Positions 55,518-64,000 of a stretch of DNA of 64,000 bases are shown here, one piece after another. The notes under the pieces were generated by a model. The model was not told where the DNA came from. It did not search any database and saw only the letters and a list, made by a program, of their open reading frames with translations. The stretch lies in the NCBI GenBank assembly GCA_013824265.1, contig PNNO01000005.1, forward strand, positions 1 through 64,000, given 5' to 3'. Made by a program: the position numbers and the translations under genes. Position 1 is the stretch's first letter. Each line of letters starts with the position of its first letter. The stretch comes from a bacterium. Lineage in GTDB: Bacteria; Patescibacteriota; Gracilibacteria; UBA1369; PNNO01.

Positions 55518-56534
55518 TTAACCTAGTACTTCGGCTAGTCTATCCTGTTCAATGGCCATTTTGATGTCTCTTGCGATTCTTCTTCCAGTACTCATAGGTT
55601 CATCATATCTTAACCATGTGTAAGGGGAGCCATGAACAAAAGGATTGGTACCGGCAACGATTCTAGCTGAAATTTCAAAAACGTAAAAGTTTAAGTTTGG
55701 ATCCACAATTGCTTCCAGGCAGAATGGCCCGTATAAACCTTTTCCTACAAGTTTTCTTGAGGCCTTTACGACATTTTCACCCATTTCAAAAACATCCGGC
55801 AACATGGACTCTCTTATAACAAGAGGCATATTTCCCGTTATGGTGTATGAAGTTTTAATTTTTGCATCAAGCTGATCTTGCGCTGAAATTCTTCCGATTG
55901 AATCCGCGTTAGATTCATATCTTTTATCGAAACTCATTATTTCAAGTTCCTCGGTAAGAGGGGAGTAAAAATAATGTGTATACATAGGTACTCCAACTAT
56001 ATATTCCTGAAGTACATATTTCTCATTTCCCGGATAATGTTTTATTCCTTCGTAAAAATCTTCCGGTGAGTTTGCCACAAAGTATCCCTTGCCTCCGTTT
56101 GCTCCGTGGAACTTTACGATTACCGGAACGTCTATATCTTCAGGTTTATCAAATATTCGCGGCATCCTGCATCCTGCGTCCAAAAGCCACTCTCTTTCTT
56201 TTTCTCTGTCCGATTCAAATTCAAGAATTCCTTTTGTTCCATAGTGCATCACTTTTACGTCATTCATTCTTTTTGGTCCGATATAACTAACAAAAGAACC
56301 GTGCGGAATGATTATCGCTTTCTCTTTTATAAGTTCGTCCTGCAGTGTAAAAAATTCATCAAACTTGTCTATCTCTATAATTCTGTCCGCTACTTTGTAG
56401 CTTTCATATGGTTTGGTTTTTCCTTTCATGCAGATGCAGATTGTCTCAAAGCCTTCATCTTTTGCACCCTTTAGAATTTGTAGCGCGCTGTGGCTTCCGA
56501 GTGTAGCAATTTTATAATCTTTGATTGATGGCAT
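55518..56534 (-). CDS. purP: 5-formaminoimidazole-4-carboxamide ribonucleotide synthetase
   Basis: A 338-residue ATP-grasp ligase that formylates AICAR with formate and ATP, the archaeal step 9 of purine synthesis. It matches archaeal PurP closely: ATLGSHSALQILKGAKDEGF, PHGSFVSYIG, FDKRYESNADSIGRI, YTITGNMPLVIRES and YGPFCLEA. The ATG at 56534 is preferred to a TTG three codons upstream. It begins an operon behind a good promoter. A full bacterial PurH lies 2 kb away, so this genome seems to have both formylation routes. Confidence 0.88.
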   Translation of the reverse strand: MPSIKDYKIATLGSHSALQILKGAKDEGFETICICMKGKTKPYESYKVADRIIEIDKFDEFFTLQDELIKEKAIIIPHGSFVSYIGPKRMNDVKVMHYGTKGILEFESDREKEREWLLDAGCRMPRIFDKPEDIDVPVIVKFHGANGGKGYFVANSPEDFYEGIKHYPGNEKYVLQEYIVGVPMYTHYFYSPLTEELEIMSFDKRYESNADSIGRISAQDQLDAKIKTSYTITGNMPLVIRESMLPDVFEMGENVVKASRKLVGKGLYGPFCLEAIVDPNLNFYVFEISARIVAGTNPFVHGSPYTWLRYDEPMSTGRRIARDIKMAIEQDRLAEVLG

Positions 56535-56570
56535 AATTTGCAATAGGACTTAAAAATTCATATTTTGCTC

Positions 56571-56600
56571 ATTATAGTACAGCATTTTAAGTTTGTGCAA
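56571..56600 (-). promoter_or_regulatory. purP operon promoter
   Basis: On the minus strand TTGCAC (56600-56595) and a perfect TATAAT (56576-56571) are 18 bp apart, giving a leader of about 30 nt before the purP ATG at 56534. Confidence 0.72.
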
Positions 56601-56719
56601 GGCAAATAAATACCAAATTACGAAACAAAGAACGCTTAAGTCAAATATTTTTAAGGATTTAAGAAGGTTTTTTTTGCCCTTATTAAAGGCGATATTACCG
56701 ATTAACCGGAGTGAATCAC

Positions 56720-56749
56720 TTGACAACTAGTTGCTATTGATATTAAACT
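56720..56749 (+). promoter_or_regulatory. promoter of the LysM/M23 peptidase gene
   Basis: A perfect TTGACA (56720-56725) is followed after 18 bp by TAAACT (56744-56749). The predicted leader of about 90 nt reaches the ATG at 56849 and contains short complementary segments, but no known riboswitch core (including that for c-di-AMP) was recognised. The rest of the 314-bp gap back to purP holds only the purP promoter. Confidence 0.45.
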
Positions 56750-56848
56750 CTGCTACCGTTGCTAAGAGGTTGTTACTTTATAAGGCGCTGTCTGCCACAT
56801 CGAGAGTGGGTCTACGAATTACGATCTAGCTGAGGCCAACTAAAGTCG

Positions 56849-58030
56849 ATGTTAATACGAGGAAACTACCCTATAAATACATATACAGGAAAAATTGCCG
56901 TGAATAGAGTCGCTAGAAAGTTGCGACACCAAAAGAGCTTTAACCGGCTCAGTTCTATAGGCACATTACTTATACCATTCGCTAAAAAACCTTTTGCGGT
57001 TAAACAGGCGATCAATACTTATAAGCCTGTTTCCCAGTCTCAAATATTAAAGAGAGCACTTGGATTCGTGGCGCTTTTTGTGCTTGTTACTTCGTTCGCT
57101 CCAAATATAGCTTTCTCTGAAAATGATTTTGGAATGGAGCAAATGTCTTATCAGTCAGTTGGTTCAACAATAATTGCAGATGATTCCGGATTTTTGGTGC
57201 CTGTTAATCCACAGACCGGGCAGTCAGACAGAAGTGAAATGAGCGATAAAATCTCACACACGGTTCAAAGTGGTGAGACACTTTCCGTTATTGCCTCAAG
57301 TTATGGATTAAAGACTTCAACATTGATGTGGGAGAACAATATTGGCGCAAGCAGTACATTAAAAGTTGGACAGGAATTAGTTATACCTCCTGTTGATGGT
57401 GTTACTCATGAAGTTAAGAGCGGACAGACAGTTGCAAAAATTGCCGCGCTATATGAAGTTGATGAAGCAAGTATCTTAAAACAAAATGGTCTTGATGGAA
57501 AAACCATCTCTGCCGGAGATGCAGTATTTGTCCCTGGAGGGGAACAAATTGCGCCTGCTCCGGTTGTTACAACTTCTCAATACAGAAGTGATGGTGTTGT
57601 AAGAACAACTACTGCTACACGTGTGGCTTTGGAGGGAACAGACGCTGCTCCTGCCGCCGGAAAATCAATTATATATCCTACACGCGGAAGCGTTACTCAG
57701 GGTTACAGTTCATATCATAGGGCCATCGATATTGCGGACAGAAGCAAGCCTCCGGTTTGGGCTGCCGCAGGTGGTACCGTTATTAAAGCCTCTTCAGGAA
57801 CATGGGGTGGCGGATACGGAAATCACGTTATCATTGACCATGGTGATGGAATGCAGACCCTTTATGCTCATCTTGATTATCTTACCGTTTCTGACGGACA
57901 GTATGTTGCTCAGGGTGAAGTTATCGGACGTATGGGTAACACGGGAAGAGTATATGGAGTTACAGGAATCCACCTTCACTTTGAAGTTCGTGTAGATGGC
58001 GTAAAACAAGTCCCTTCGTACTACTGGTAA
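56849..58030 (+). CDS. LysM and M23-family murein endopeptidase
   Basis: A 393-residue envelope protein, probably cutting peptidoglycan cross-links or acting as an amidase regulator. A basic N-terminus is followed by a membrane helix (about 72-92). Two LysM domains follow at about 133-177 and 182-227 (HTVQSGETLSVIA, HEVKSGQTVAKIA). The C-terminal M23 domain (about 268-393) has zinc ligands in HRAIDIA and HLHFEV, plus GYGNHVIIDHGDG and YAHLD. The metal set is complete, so it should be an active LytM-type enzyme. Confidence 0.92.
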   Translation: MLIRGNYPINTYTGKIAVNRVARKLRHQKSFNRLSSIGTLLIPFAKKPFAVKQAINTYKPVSQSQILKRALGFVALFVLVTSFAPNIAFSENDFGMEQMSYQSVGSTIIADDSGFLVPVNPQTGQSDRSEMSDKISHTVQSGETLSVIASSYGLKTSTLMWENNIGASSTLKVGQELVIPPVDGVTHEVKSGQTVAKIAALYEVDEASILKQNGLDGKTISAGDAVFVPGGEQIAPAPVVTTSQYRSDGVVRTTTATRVALEGTDAAPAAGKSIIYPTRGSVTQGYSSYHRAIDIADRSKPPVWAAAGGTVIKASSGTWGGGYGNHVIIDHGDGMQTLYAHLDYLTVSDGQYVAQGEVIGRMGNTGRVYGVTGIHLHFEVRVDGVKQVPSYYW

Positions 58031-58038
58031 AATAAGAA

Positions 58039-58323
58039 ATGCTTACGAAAATAATAAGATGGATTTGGCACTTCCCACGTTTTGTCGTGTGCTCTCTAAT
58101 AAAACTTTATCAGAAAACTCTTTCTCCGGATCACGGTCCGCTTAAGAAGTTTTTTCCTCACGGATACTGCAAATTTAGCCCAACATGCTCGGAATATTCA
58201 TGTCAGGCGGTAAAAGAATACGGCGTAATAATAGGGGTGGCAAAAGGTGCATGGAGAGTGTTAAGATGCAATCCGTGGAATGAGGGAGGGTATGATCCTG
58301 TAAAGCCAAAACATCATGAATAA
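58039..58323 (+). CDS. yidD: membrane protein insertion efficiency factor YidD
   Basis: A 94-residue protein with the full YidD core: LIKLYQKTLSP, the CKFSPTCSEYS cysteine motif and GAWRVLRCNPWNEGGYDPV. In other bacteria it assists YidC. It starts 8 bp after the peptidase gene and overlaps purH by 8 bp. Confidence 0.93.
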   Translation: MLTKIIRWIWHFPRFVVCSLIKLYQKTLSPDHGPLKKFFPHGYCKFSPTCSEYSCQAVKEYGVIIGVAKGAWRVLRCNPWNEGGYDPVKPKHHE

Positions 58324-59881
58324 TTCAAAAGAACCATCAAATCATCCTGTTAGACGTGCACTTATAAGTGTCACAAACAAGGACGGGATAGTGCCATTTG
58401 CCAAGAAGCTTCAGGAACTTGGTGTTGAGATAATTTCAACCGGCGGGACCGCCAAACTTCTTAAAGACAATAAAATTAAGGTTATTGATATCTCTGAGTT
58501 TACGAACTTTCCGGAGATGATGGATGGACGGGTTAAAACTTTGCATCCTAAGGTTTATGGAGGAATTTTGGCTATAAGAGACAACGAGAAACACATGGAG
58601 CAGGTTGTTGAAAATGACATTAAATTGATCGACCTTATTGTTGTTAATTTGTATAAATTTGAGGAAACGGTTTCTAAAGAAGGGGTACAAGAAGAAGAAG
58701 TTATTGAAAATATTGATATAGGCGGGCCAACTTTAATAAGAGCCGCGGCTAAGAATTTTGCTTACGCTACGGTTGTTGTTAGCCCTGTGGATTACTCGGG
58801 CGTTATGAAAAGCTTGGAGAAACGCGGCTATGTCCCTTACGAAACCAGGAAAAAGTTTGCGCTAAAGGCTTTTGATATGACTTGTAACTACGATCAAGCC
58901 GTTAGTAATTATTTTAGGCAACAGCTTGGAGAGGGAGAACTTCTTGATTTGCATTATATTAAGAAAATGAGCTTGAGATATGGGGAAAATCCTCATCAGA
59001 AAGCGGTGTTTTTTAAGAATCCAAACAATTATCAGCCAAACGTTACAAACGCAAAAATTCTTCAGGGAAAACAGCTTTCTTATAATAATATTATAGATAC
59101 CGATGCCGCTTTGGAGCTTGTTAAGGACTTTGACATGCCGATTGTTAATATCGTTAAGCACATGAATCCATGTGGTGTTGCAGTTTCCGCAAAGATTGAA
59201 GACGCTTTTGTAAAGGCTCACAAGGTTGATCCTATGTCGGCTTATGGATGTGTTATAGCCATGAATAGGCCGTGTAATGAGAAAATCGCGGACTATATCA
59301 ATAAGAATAAAATGTTTATTGAAATTATAATTGCTCCAAAATTTACAAAAGGGGCTTTGGAAAAATTATCAAAACGTGAAAATTTGCGACTTCTTGAAAC
59401 CGGTGATTTGTACAGAGATCCGGAAAAGATAGATATTAAAAAAGTTGCCGGAGGATTACTTATCCAGCACGCAGATACGAGAATGGTTCTTGAAAAAGAC
59501 CTTAAAATCGTGAGCAAGAAAAAGCCAAGTAAAAAACAGATTCTTGATCTGCTTTTCGCAAGAAACGTCGTTAAGCACGTAAAATCAAATGCTGTGGTTT
59601 TTGTTAAAGATATGGTCACGACCGGAATTGGAGCGGGACAAATGTCGCGTGTTGATTCGGTTAATATCGCCAGTTCAAAAGGAGGCAAGCGTATTAAAGG
59701 CTCCGTTATGGCATCCGATGCTTTCTTCCCGTTCTCCGATGGAGTTGAACAAGCGCACAAAGCGGGAGTGGTAGCCATTATCCAGCCGGGAGGCTCAATC
59801 CGTGACGACGAAGTTATTAAGCGCGTTGATGAGCTTGGGATGTCTATGGTTTTCACCGGAATAAGATCATTTAAGCACTAG
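58316..59881 (+). CDS. purH: bifunctional AICAR transformylase/IMP cyclohydrolase
   Basis: It carries out the last two purine steps with 10-formyltetrahydrofolate. The 521-residue protein is full length. The cyclohydrolase domain (1-~200) shows ALISVTNKDGIVPFA, ISTGGTAKLL and MDGRVKTLHPKVYGG. The transformylase domain has the catalytic Lys-His in IVKHMNPCGVAVS, LRYGENPHQKA and GAGQMSRVDS. The transformylase site looks intact although PurP is also present. Confidence 0.95.
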   Translation: MNNSKEPSNHPVRRALISVTNKDGIVPFAKKLQELGVEIISTGGTAKLLKDNKIKVIDISEFTNFPEMMDGRVKTLHPKVYGGILAIRDNEKHMEQVVENDIKLIDLIVVNLYKFEETVSKEGVQEEEVIENIDIGGPTLIRAAAKNFAYATVVVSPVDYSGVMKSLEKRGYVPYETRKKFALKAFDMTCNYDQAVSNYFRQQLGEGELLDLHYIKKMSLRYGENPHQKAVFFKNPNNYQPNVTNAKILQGKQLSYNNIIDTDAALELVKDFDMPIVNIVKHMNPCGVAVSAKIEDAFVKAHKVDPMSAYGCVIAMNRPCNEKIADYINKNKMFIEIIIAPKFTKGALEKLSKRENLRLLETGDLYRDPEKIDIKKVAGGLLIQHADTRMVLEKDLKIVSKKKPSKKQILDLLFARNVVKHVKSNAVVFVKDMVTTGIGAGQMSRVDSVNIASSKGGKRIKGSVMASDAFFPFSDGVEQAHKAGVVAIIQPGGSIRDDEVIKRVDELGMSMVFTGIRSFKH

Positions 59882-59907
59882 AGGCGCGAAGCGACTCATT
59901 TCTTCTT

Positions 59908-60726
59908 ATGAATATTTTTGAAGCATTATTTTTAGGCATTTTACAGGGAATTACCGAGTTTCTTCCTATCTCTTCTTCCGGGCACCTTGTGATTGGTGAG
60001 TCTTTGTTGGGGCTTGAAGTTGAGTCATTAAAAAGCTTTGATGTTGTTGTGCACCTTGGAACTTTTGCAGCTATAATAATTTATTTTTGGAAAGATGTTG
60101 TTGGCTTGTTTAAGGGGCTTTTCTCGTATATTGGGTTGATGAAAAAATCTTCTTCGAATAAAGAATATCAAAGTCTCATAGCCTATATAATAATTGGAAC
60201 GTTACCGGCAATAATTATTGGGTTATCAATGGGAGATGCTATAGATTTTGTGTTTAGAAACACGTTTTATGTCGGACTTTGGATGATAATTGTTGGTGAA
60301 GTTTTTCTTCTTTCCGAATGGGCTTTAAAGAAATTTAAAAATGAAGAAGGCCTAAACTGGAAGAAAGCTCTTTTTATAGGGATGGCTCAGGCAGTTGCCC
60401 TTATTCCCGGAGTTTCACGTTCCGGATCAACCATTGCGGCCGGACTTTTTCAGGGAATTACAAGAGAGAAGGCTGCAAGATTTTCTTTTCTGCTGGCCCT
60501 TCCGGCTATTCTTGGAGCGGGGCTTTTAACCGGTATAAAAGAGGTAAAATCAGGTGAATTTAATGTTGAATTTGCGCCGCTTATAGTTGGATTTGTTTCA
60601 GCTGCAGTTGCAGGCTTTGCGTCTGTATATTTTTTAATGAAATTTTTAAAAAATCATTCGTTGAATGTTTTTGCCTACTATTTGTTTGCCATGGGCGCGG
60701 TAAGTGTTATAATTTCGCTCCTATAA
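59908..60726 (+). CDS. uppP: undecaprenyl-diphosphatase
   Basis: A 272-residue membrane phosphatase (BacA family) that recycles undecaprenyl diphosphate for cell-wall and glycan synthesis. Active-site motifs are GITEFLPISSSGHL near the N-terminus and PGVSRSGSTI (about 168-177). About eight membrane helices are predicted. It provides lipid carrier for murG and the glycan block at 10648. Confidence 0.95.
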   Translation: MNIFEALFLGILQGITEFLPISSSGHLVIGESLLGLEVESLKSFDVVVHLGTFAAIIIYFWKDVVGLFKGLFSYIGLMKKSSSNKEYQSLIAYIIIGTLPAIIIGLSMGDAIDFVFRNTFYVGLWMIIVGEVFLLSEWALKKFKNEEGLNWKKALFIGMAQAVALIPGVSRSGSTIAAGLFQGITREKAARFSFLLALPAILGAGLLTGIKEVKSGEFNVEFAPLIVGFVSAAVAGFASVYFLMKFLKNHSLNVFAYYLFAMGAVSVIISLL

Positions 60727-60739
60727 TTAACGAATAGAT

Positions 60740-60931
60740 ATGTCTGAATTGCCTGAAAATTATGAGCGTGTTTTAGAGGAAGCTCGTCGTAAAAGGATTC
60801 TTTCTCCAGTACGATTTGGTTGTATGAAAGAAAAAATAGCCGCTGTGCTCAAAGGTGAGTCGTTTGACGAGTTTGAGGGCTGGACTCCTGAGCAGGCCCA
60901 ACAGCTACAAAATGATCTTGATCAACAGTAA
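60740..60931 (+). CDS. short hypothetical protein
   Basis: 63 residues, helical and charged (ENYERVLEEARRKR, WTPEQAQQLQNDLDQQ), with no recognised family. It begins 13 bp after uppP in the same direction, with continued reading before the rpsF hairpin. Confidence 0.45.
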   Translation: MSELPENYERVLEEARRKRILSPVRFGCMKEKIAAVLKGESFDEFEGWTPEQAQQLQNDLDQQ

Positions 60932-60953
60932 TTGATCTGCTAATCTTCCCGTG

Positions 60954-60976
60954 CTCTCGCTGTAAAATGACGAGAG
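60954..60976 (+). promoter_or_regulatory. hairpin before rpsF
   Basis: CTCTCG (60954-60959) and CGAGAG (60971-60976) flank an 11-nt loop in the 65-bp gap before rpsF, followed by only TTT. It may be a weak terminator of uppP or the site where S6:S18 represses its own mRNA in other bacteria; the diagnostic CCG bulge was not clearly seen. Confidence 0.35.
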
Positions 60977-60996
60977 TTTCACTAACCCAATGAAGT

Positions 60997-61623
60997 ATGT
61001 CTTCAGCTGACGTTCAAAACGTTCAAAATGAGGAGCTTGAAAAATACGAGCTCATGGTCATTTTGATGGCGGATCTTTCTCAGGATGATACTGAAAAAGA
61101 ACTGCAAAAAATCAAAAAATTGATAAGTGATGCAACCGGAGAAATCTATCATGAGGATATCTGGGATGTTCGCGATCTTGCTTATATCATAAACAAGCAG
61201 GATAAAGGTTATTATGTTATTTATTATTTCACTCTTGCGGAATCAAAGCATTTGGTTGAAATGGAAAGGGAATTGACTATTAACAACACTGTTATAAGAC
61301 ATTTGCTTGTTAAGAGTCCAAAAAATTATAAGATGAAGAAGCTTGCCGATCTTGAATTTTCAACCGGGGACAGAAGAACCCACAGAGTTGATAAAGATGC
61401 TCCTCCAGCTTCACCTGCTCCAAAGCCAAGAACTGAAAGGACTCCTGCCCATATTCCGGCACATGCTCCGGCTGTTCACGCAGCTCCTGCACCTGCAAAA
61501 GTTGCAGCTCCAGCTCCTGCTCCGGTAGCTCCAAAGGAAATCAAAAAGACTATGGATATTTCTGATCTTGATTCTCAACTGGAGAGTCTTTTGGATGATC
61601 CGGATATCAATATCAAACTTTAA
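60997..61623 (+). CDS. rpsF: 30S ribosomal protein bS6 with extended tail
   Basis: The bS6 fold occupies residues about 15-110 (KYELMVILMADLSQDD, YIINKQDKGYYVIYYF, IRHLLVKSP). A further ~95 residues form an Ala/Pro-rich linker (PAPAPVAPK) ending in an acidic helix (SDLDSQLESLLDDPD). Bacterial bS6 is usually near 100-135 residues, so the tail is unusual. It is followed by rpsR without an ssb gene between them. Confidence 0.92.
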   Translation: MSSADVQNVQNEELEKYELMVILMADLSQDDTEKELQKIKKLISDATGEIYHEDIWDVRDLAYIINKQDKGYYVIYYFTLAESKHLVEMERELTINNTVIRHLLVKSPKNYKMKKLADLEFSTGDRRTHRVDKDAPPASPAPKPRTERTPAHIPAHAPAVHAAPAPAKVAAPAPAPVAPKEIKKTMDISDLDSQLESLLDDPDINIKL

Positions 61624-61649
61624 TTATTTCCGATTAACATAATAAAACT

Positions 61650-61865
61650 ATGGCTCGTAATAAATATAGCAAACAGTGCGAATTCTGCGATTCTGATGCT
61701 CAATACGTAGATTATAAGAATATTAAAGCAATCATGCCTTTTACAACAAAGTACGCAAAGATTGTTCCAAAATATTATTCCGGTTTGTGCTTAAGACATC
61801 AGAAAATGATTGCAAGAGCAATCAAGAGGGCAAGATTTATGGCGCTTATACCATTTGTAAAATAA
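61650..61865 (+). CDS. rpsR: 30S ribosomal protein bS18
   Basis: A 71-residue basic protein with CEFC near the N-terminus (possible zinc site) and the conserved YKNIKAIMPFTTKYAKIVPK and SGLCLRHQKMIARAIKRARFMALIPF. bL9 (rplI), which normally follows, is absent; purL begins 7 bp later. Confidence 0.94.
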   Translation: MARNKYSKQCEFCDSDAQYVDYKNIKAIMPFTTKYAKIVPKYYSGLCLRHQKMIARAIKRARFMALIPFVK

Positions 61866-61872
61866 TCGCATT

Positions 61873-64000
61873 ATGACCCAAACATTTCAGTTTTCATCAA
61901 TGTCCGACAGCGAGATTGAGAAGATTCTTGCTGAGAATAAAATTGGACTTTCAGTGGAGGAAGCAAAGAAAATTGAAACAATCTTGGGTAGACCCGTAAC
62001 TCTTACGGAGGCGATTGTGTTTGGTATTCAGTGTAGCGAACATTGCGCATACAGAAGTACAAAAAAATATTTAAAAACTTTTCCGACAGTGGCTCCAAAT
62101 GTTATTTTGGGCCCTGTTGAAGATTCCGGCGTTGTTGAAATCGCGAATGTTAACGGTGAAAGATATGGTTTGATTATGGCTCACGAAAGCCACAATCATC
62201 CTTCTCAAATTGTGCCTTTTGAAGGCGCCGCAACCGGAATCGGAGGAATTGTTAGAGATGTGGCTTGTATGGGAGGGAAAGTAATCGCAACTTTGGATCC
62301 TTTGCGTTTTGGCGATATTAAAAAGAATAATTCACGAAGAATAGCCGAAGGCGTTGTTTCCGGAATAGCCGGATATGGCAACCCGATAGGAATTCCAAAC
62401 CTTGGTGGCGATGTTTATTTTGATGAGCAGTACAACGATAACTGCCTTGTTAACGTTGCCGCTTATGGCCTTGTTAAAGAGTCTGAAATTATTCATTCTT
62501 ATGTGCCGGAAGAAGCGGCCAAAGTTGGATATGACATTATCATAGTAGGAAAGCCAACGGACAACAGCGGAATGGGAGGCGCGGCATTTGCTTCAATCGA
62601 GCTTGATGAGAAGGATAAAGAGGCCAATAAAGGTGCCGTTCAGCAGCCAAATCCATTTCTAAAGAGACATTTGTTGGTTAGCACGTACGATTTGTTCCGC
62701 ATTTTGAAGGAAAAAGGATATTTGAATAAAGTTTCATTTAAGGATCACGGAGCCGGTGGAAATGTGTGTTCTACGGTTGAACAGGTGGCAAAACGAGGAT
62801 TTGGAGCGGATATAGACCTTGGAAAAATTCACACCGGAATGCAGGGCCTTCATCCTTCCGTAATCGCGTGTTCGGAAACACAGGAGCGTTTTGCGTGGAT
62901 GTGTCATCCGGACGTAACCGATCTTATTCTTGATCACTACAACAAAAAGTGGGATTTGCCTTCAGTGGCTGAAAATGCCAGGGCCAGCAAGGTTGGAAAG
63001 GTGAGAGAAGGAAATTTCACAATTTGGTTTAACGGCGAAAAAGAATGTGATGCTTTGGCGGTTGATATTACCGAGGGAATTCAGTATGACCGCGCTATTA
63101 AGGCTCAAATAAAGAATCTAAGCGAACCTGAGTTGGAGGAGAAGAGTGATTATACGGCCGATTTGATAGAGCTTCTTGGGTCGGAGAATATAGCTTCCAG
63201 AAGACCGATTTACGAAAAATATGACAAGCAGGTTAGAGGAGATACTATAATTGAATCCGGGGAAGCTGATGCGGGAGTTTTGGCCCCACTGCTTGGAGAA
63301 GACGTTCCTGAAGAATACAAGAAAATCGGGGTTGCCTTAACTGCCGATGGAAACGCAAGATATGGAAAAATTGATCCATATTATCAATCTTTAAACGCAA
63401 CCGTTGAGGCGATGCGAAATATTGCCGCGGTGGGCGCTCGTCCTATTGCGATTACTGACTGTCTTAATTACGGAAACCCTGAAAAACCTGAGCAAATGTG
63501 GGAATTTGTTGAGGGAGTAAGAGGTATTGTGGACGCGTGTAAGGGTATACCGCTAAAGGAATATCCTGAATTTCCTTTGCCGGTGACTTCCGGAAATGTA
63601 AGTCTTTATAATCAGGGCAAAGGTGGTGCGATTCCGCCATCCGCGATTATTTCATGTGCCGGAAAAATTGATAATTACGAAAAAGCCGTTACGATGCACC
63701 TTAAAGGTGAAGGAAACTCACTTTTCTTGTTGGGCGAGCGAAAAAACGAACTTGGAGGAAGCGAATATTACAGAATTCGAGGTGAGCTTGGCGCGAACGT
63801 TCCAAAGCCAAATTTGGAAGAGGCAAAAAAACAAATTTATGCCGTGATAGACGCTATTGATAGCGGGTTTATATTGGCTGCTCACGATATTTCGGAAGGT
63901 GGTCTTGCCGCTACGGTTTGCGAAATGGCGCTTGGTGGTAGAGCCGAGGGTTCACTTGGATGCGAGATTTCATTGGATGGGGTTTGTGGCGAGGCAGGTG
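61873..64000 (+). CDS. purL: phosphoribosylformylglycinamidine synthase subunit PurL (cut by window edge)
   Basis: The ATG at 61873 opens a frame that runs to the end of the window (709 codons visible, no stop), so the gene is partial here only because of the cut. It converts FGAR to FGAM with ammonia from PurQ. Visible motifs are QCSEHCAYRST, AHESHNHPSQIVPFEGAATGIGG (active-site His and metal site), DHGAGGN and, in the second half, AVGARPI and VTSGNVSLYNQGKG. Size and layout match the short PurL (~740 residues) that needs separate PurQ and PurS. Only a few dozen residues should be missing. Confidence 0.95.
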   Translation, partial: MTQTFQFSSMSDSEIEKILAENKIGLSVEEAKKIETILGRPVTLTEAIVFGIQCSEHCAYRSTKKYLKTFPTVAPNVILGPVEDSGVVEIANVNGERYGLIMAHESHNHPSQIVPFEGAATGIGGIVRDVACMGGKVIATLDPLRFGDIKKNNSRRIAEGVVSGIAGYGNPIGIPNLGGDVYFDEQYNDNCLVNVAAYGLVKESEIIHSYVPEEAAKVGYDIIIVGKPTDNSGMGGAAFASIELDEKDKEANKGAVQQPNPFLKRHLLVSTYDLFRILKEKGYLNKVSFKDHGAGGNVCSTVEQVAKRGFGADIDLGKIHTGMQGLHPSVIACSETQERFAWMCHPDVTDLILDHYNKKWDLPSVAENARASKVGKVREGNFTIWFNGEKECDALAVDITEGIQYDRAIKAQIKNLSEPELEEKSDYTADLIELLGSENIASRRPIYEKYDKQVRGDTIIESGEADAGVLAPLLGEDVPEEYKKIGVALTADGNARYGKIDPYYQSLNATVEAMRNIAAVGARPIAITDCLNYGNPEKPEQMWEFVEGVRGIVDACKGIPLKEYPEFPLPVTSGNVSLYNQGKGGAIPPSAIISCAGKIDNYEKAVTMHLKGEGNSLFLLGERKNELGGSEYYRIRGELGANVPKPNLEEAKKQIYAVIDAIDSGFILAAHDISEGGLAATVCEMALGGRAEGSLGCEISLDGVCGEAG

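Noticed and set aside
56756-56848. c-di-AMP (ydaO) riboswitch before the LysM/M23 gene
   Set aside because: The gene class suggests it, but the conserved core segments of that riboswitch are not recognisable and the leader is too short.
59293-59856. 187-residue minus-strand frame inside purH
   Set aside because: It is a shadow of the purH coding sequence with biased Ser/Pro/Ile composition and no recognisable domain.

Overview
The window looks like a piece of a Candidate Phyla Radiation (Patescibacteria) chromosome, probably from the Peregrinibacteria or a neighbouring lineage. The gene content is the evidence. AlaRS has no C-terminal DHHA1 region. The rpsF-rpsR pair has neither ssb between the genes nor rplI (bL9) after them. 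DUF4012, DUF3352 and SLH/BNR surface proteins are typical of these bacteria. Several genes are more familiar from archaea: two adjacent PurP genes, a CofE-like ligase and a GlmU-like sensor/acyl-site protein. TGA is used as a stop (ispDF, purN), so the code is the standard one and not the glycine-TGA code of Gracilibacteria/SR1. The lineage is an inference from gene content; no rRNA gene is present.

Layout. Bases 1-753 hold no gene but contain a LexA-type box, several hairpins and a short tandem repeat, ahead of a large SLH-domain surface protein (754-4467) and a second SLH/BNR surface protein (4605-6488). A REP-associated (RAYT) transposase flanked by inverted palindromes follows. Then come sahH-metK (methyl cycle, minus strand), a three-gene exopolysaccharide/glycan block (9621-13996), a YibE/F membrane protein and queG. 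Next are a cobalamin adenosyltransferase, folE and recR, then a minus-strand block of ispE, ispDF, a YfiH-like enzyme, nnrD-like and eno. A degenerate metallo-beta-lactamase fold gene runs into tRNA-Arg(CCT), followed by a probable non-coding RNA gene, miaB and the short alaS.

The second half has DUF3352-DUF4012, mutL-mutS, carbonic anhydrase with tRNA-Thr(CGT), lexA with two operator boxes, a LemA/PH-domain membrane set, murG-ftsW, lspA, aroE, mscS, a gene-free stretch with a minus-strand terminator, cofE-like and purN. A minus-strand operon then encodes split transketolase, an aminotransferase, hydroxypyruvate reductase and glycerate 2-kinase. A nucleotidyltransferase with two PurP paralogues, a LysM/M23 peptidase, yidD, purH, uppP, rpsF, rpsR and a purL cut by the window edge complete it.

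How it fits together. The organism appears to make much of its purine pathway (purN, purL, purP, purH), the last MEP isoprenoid steps (ispD, E, F), lipid-linked cell wall precursors (murG, ftsW, uppP) and a glycan-bearing surface. It also has an SOS response with a clear operator, GGTGAG-N6-CTCACC. Several minus-10 boxes lie only 6-9 nt from the start codon, so leaderless mRNAs are likely. The most unusual features are non-coding: a promoter-to-terminator RNA gene with three evenly spaced hairpins sharing the loop CUCGU, a minus-strand RNA candidate at 44321-44640, and the structured region before the S-layer gene.
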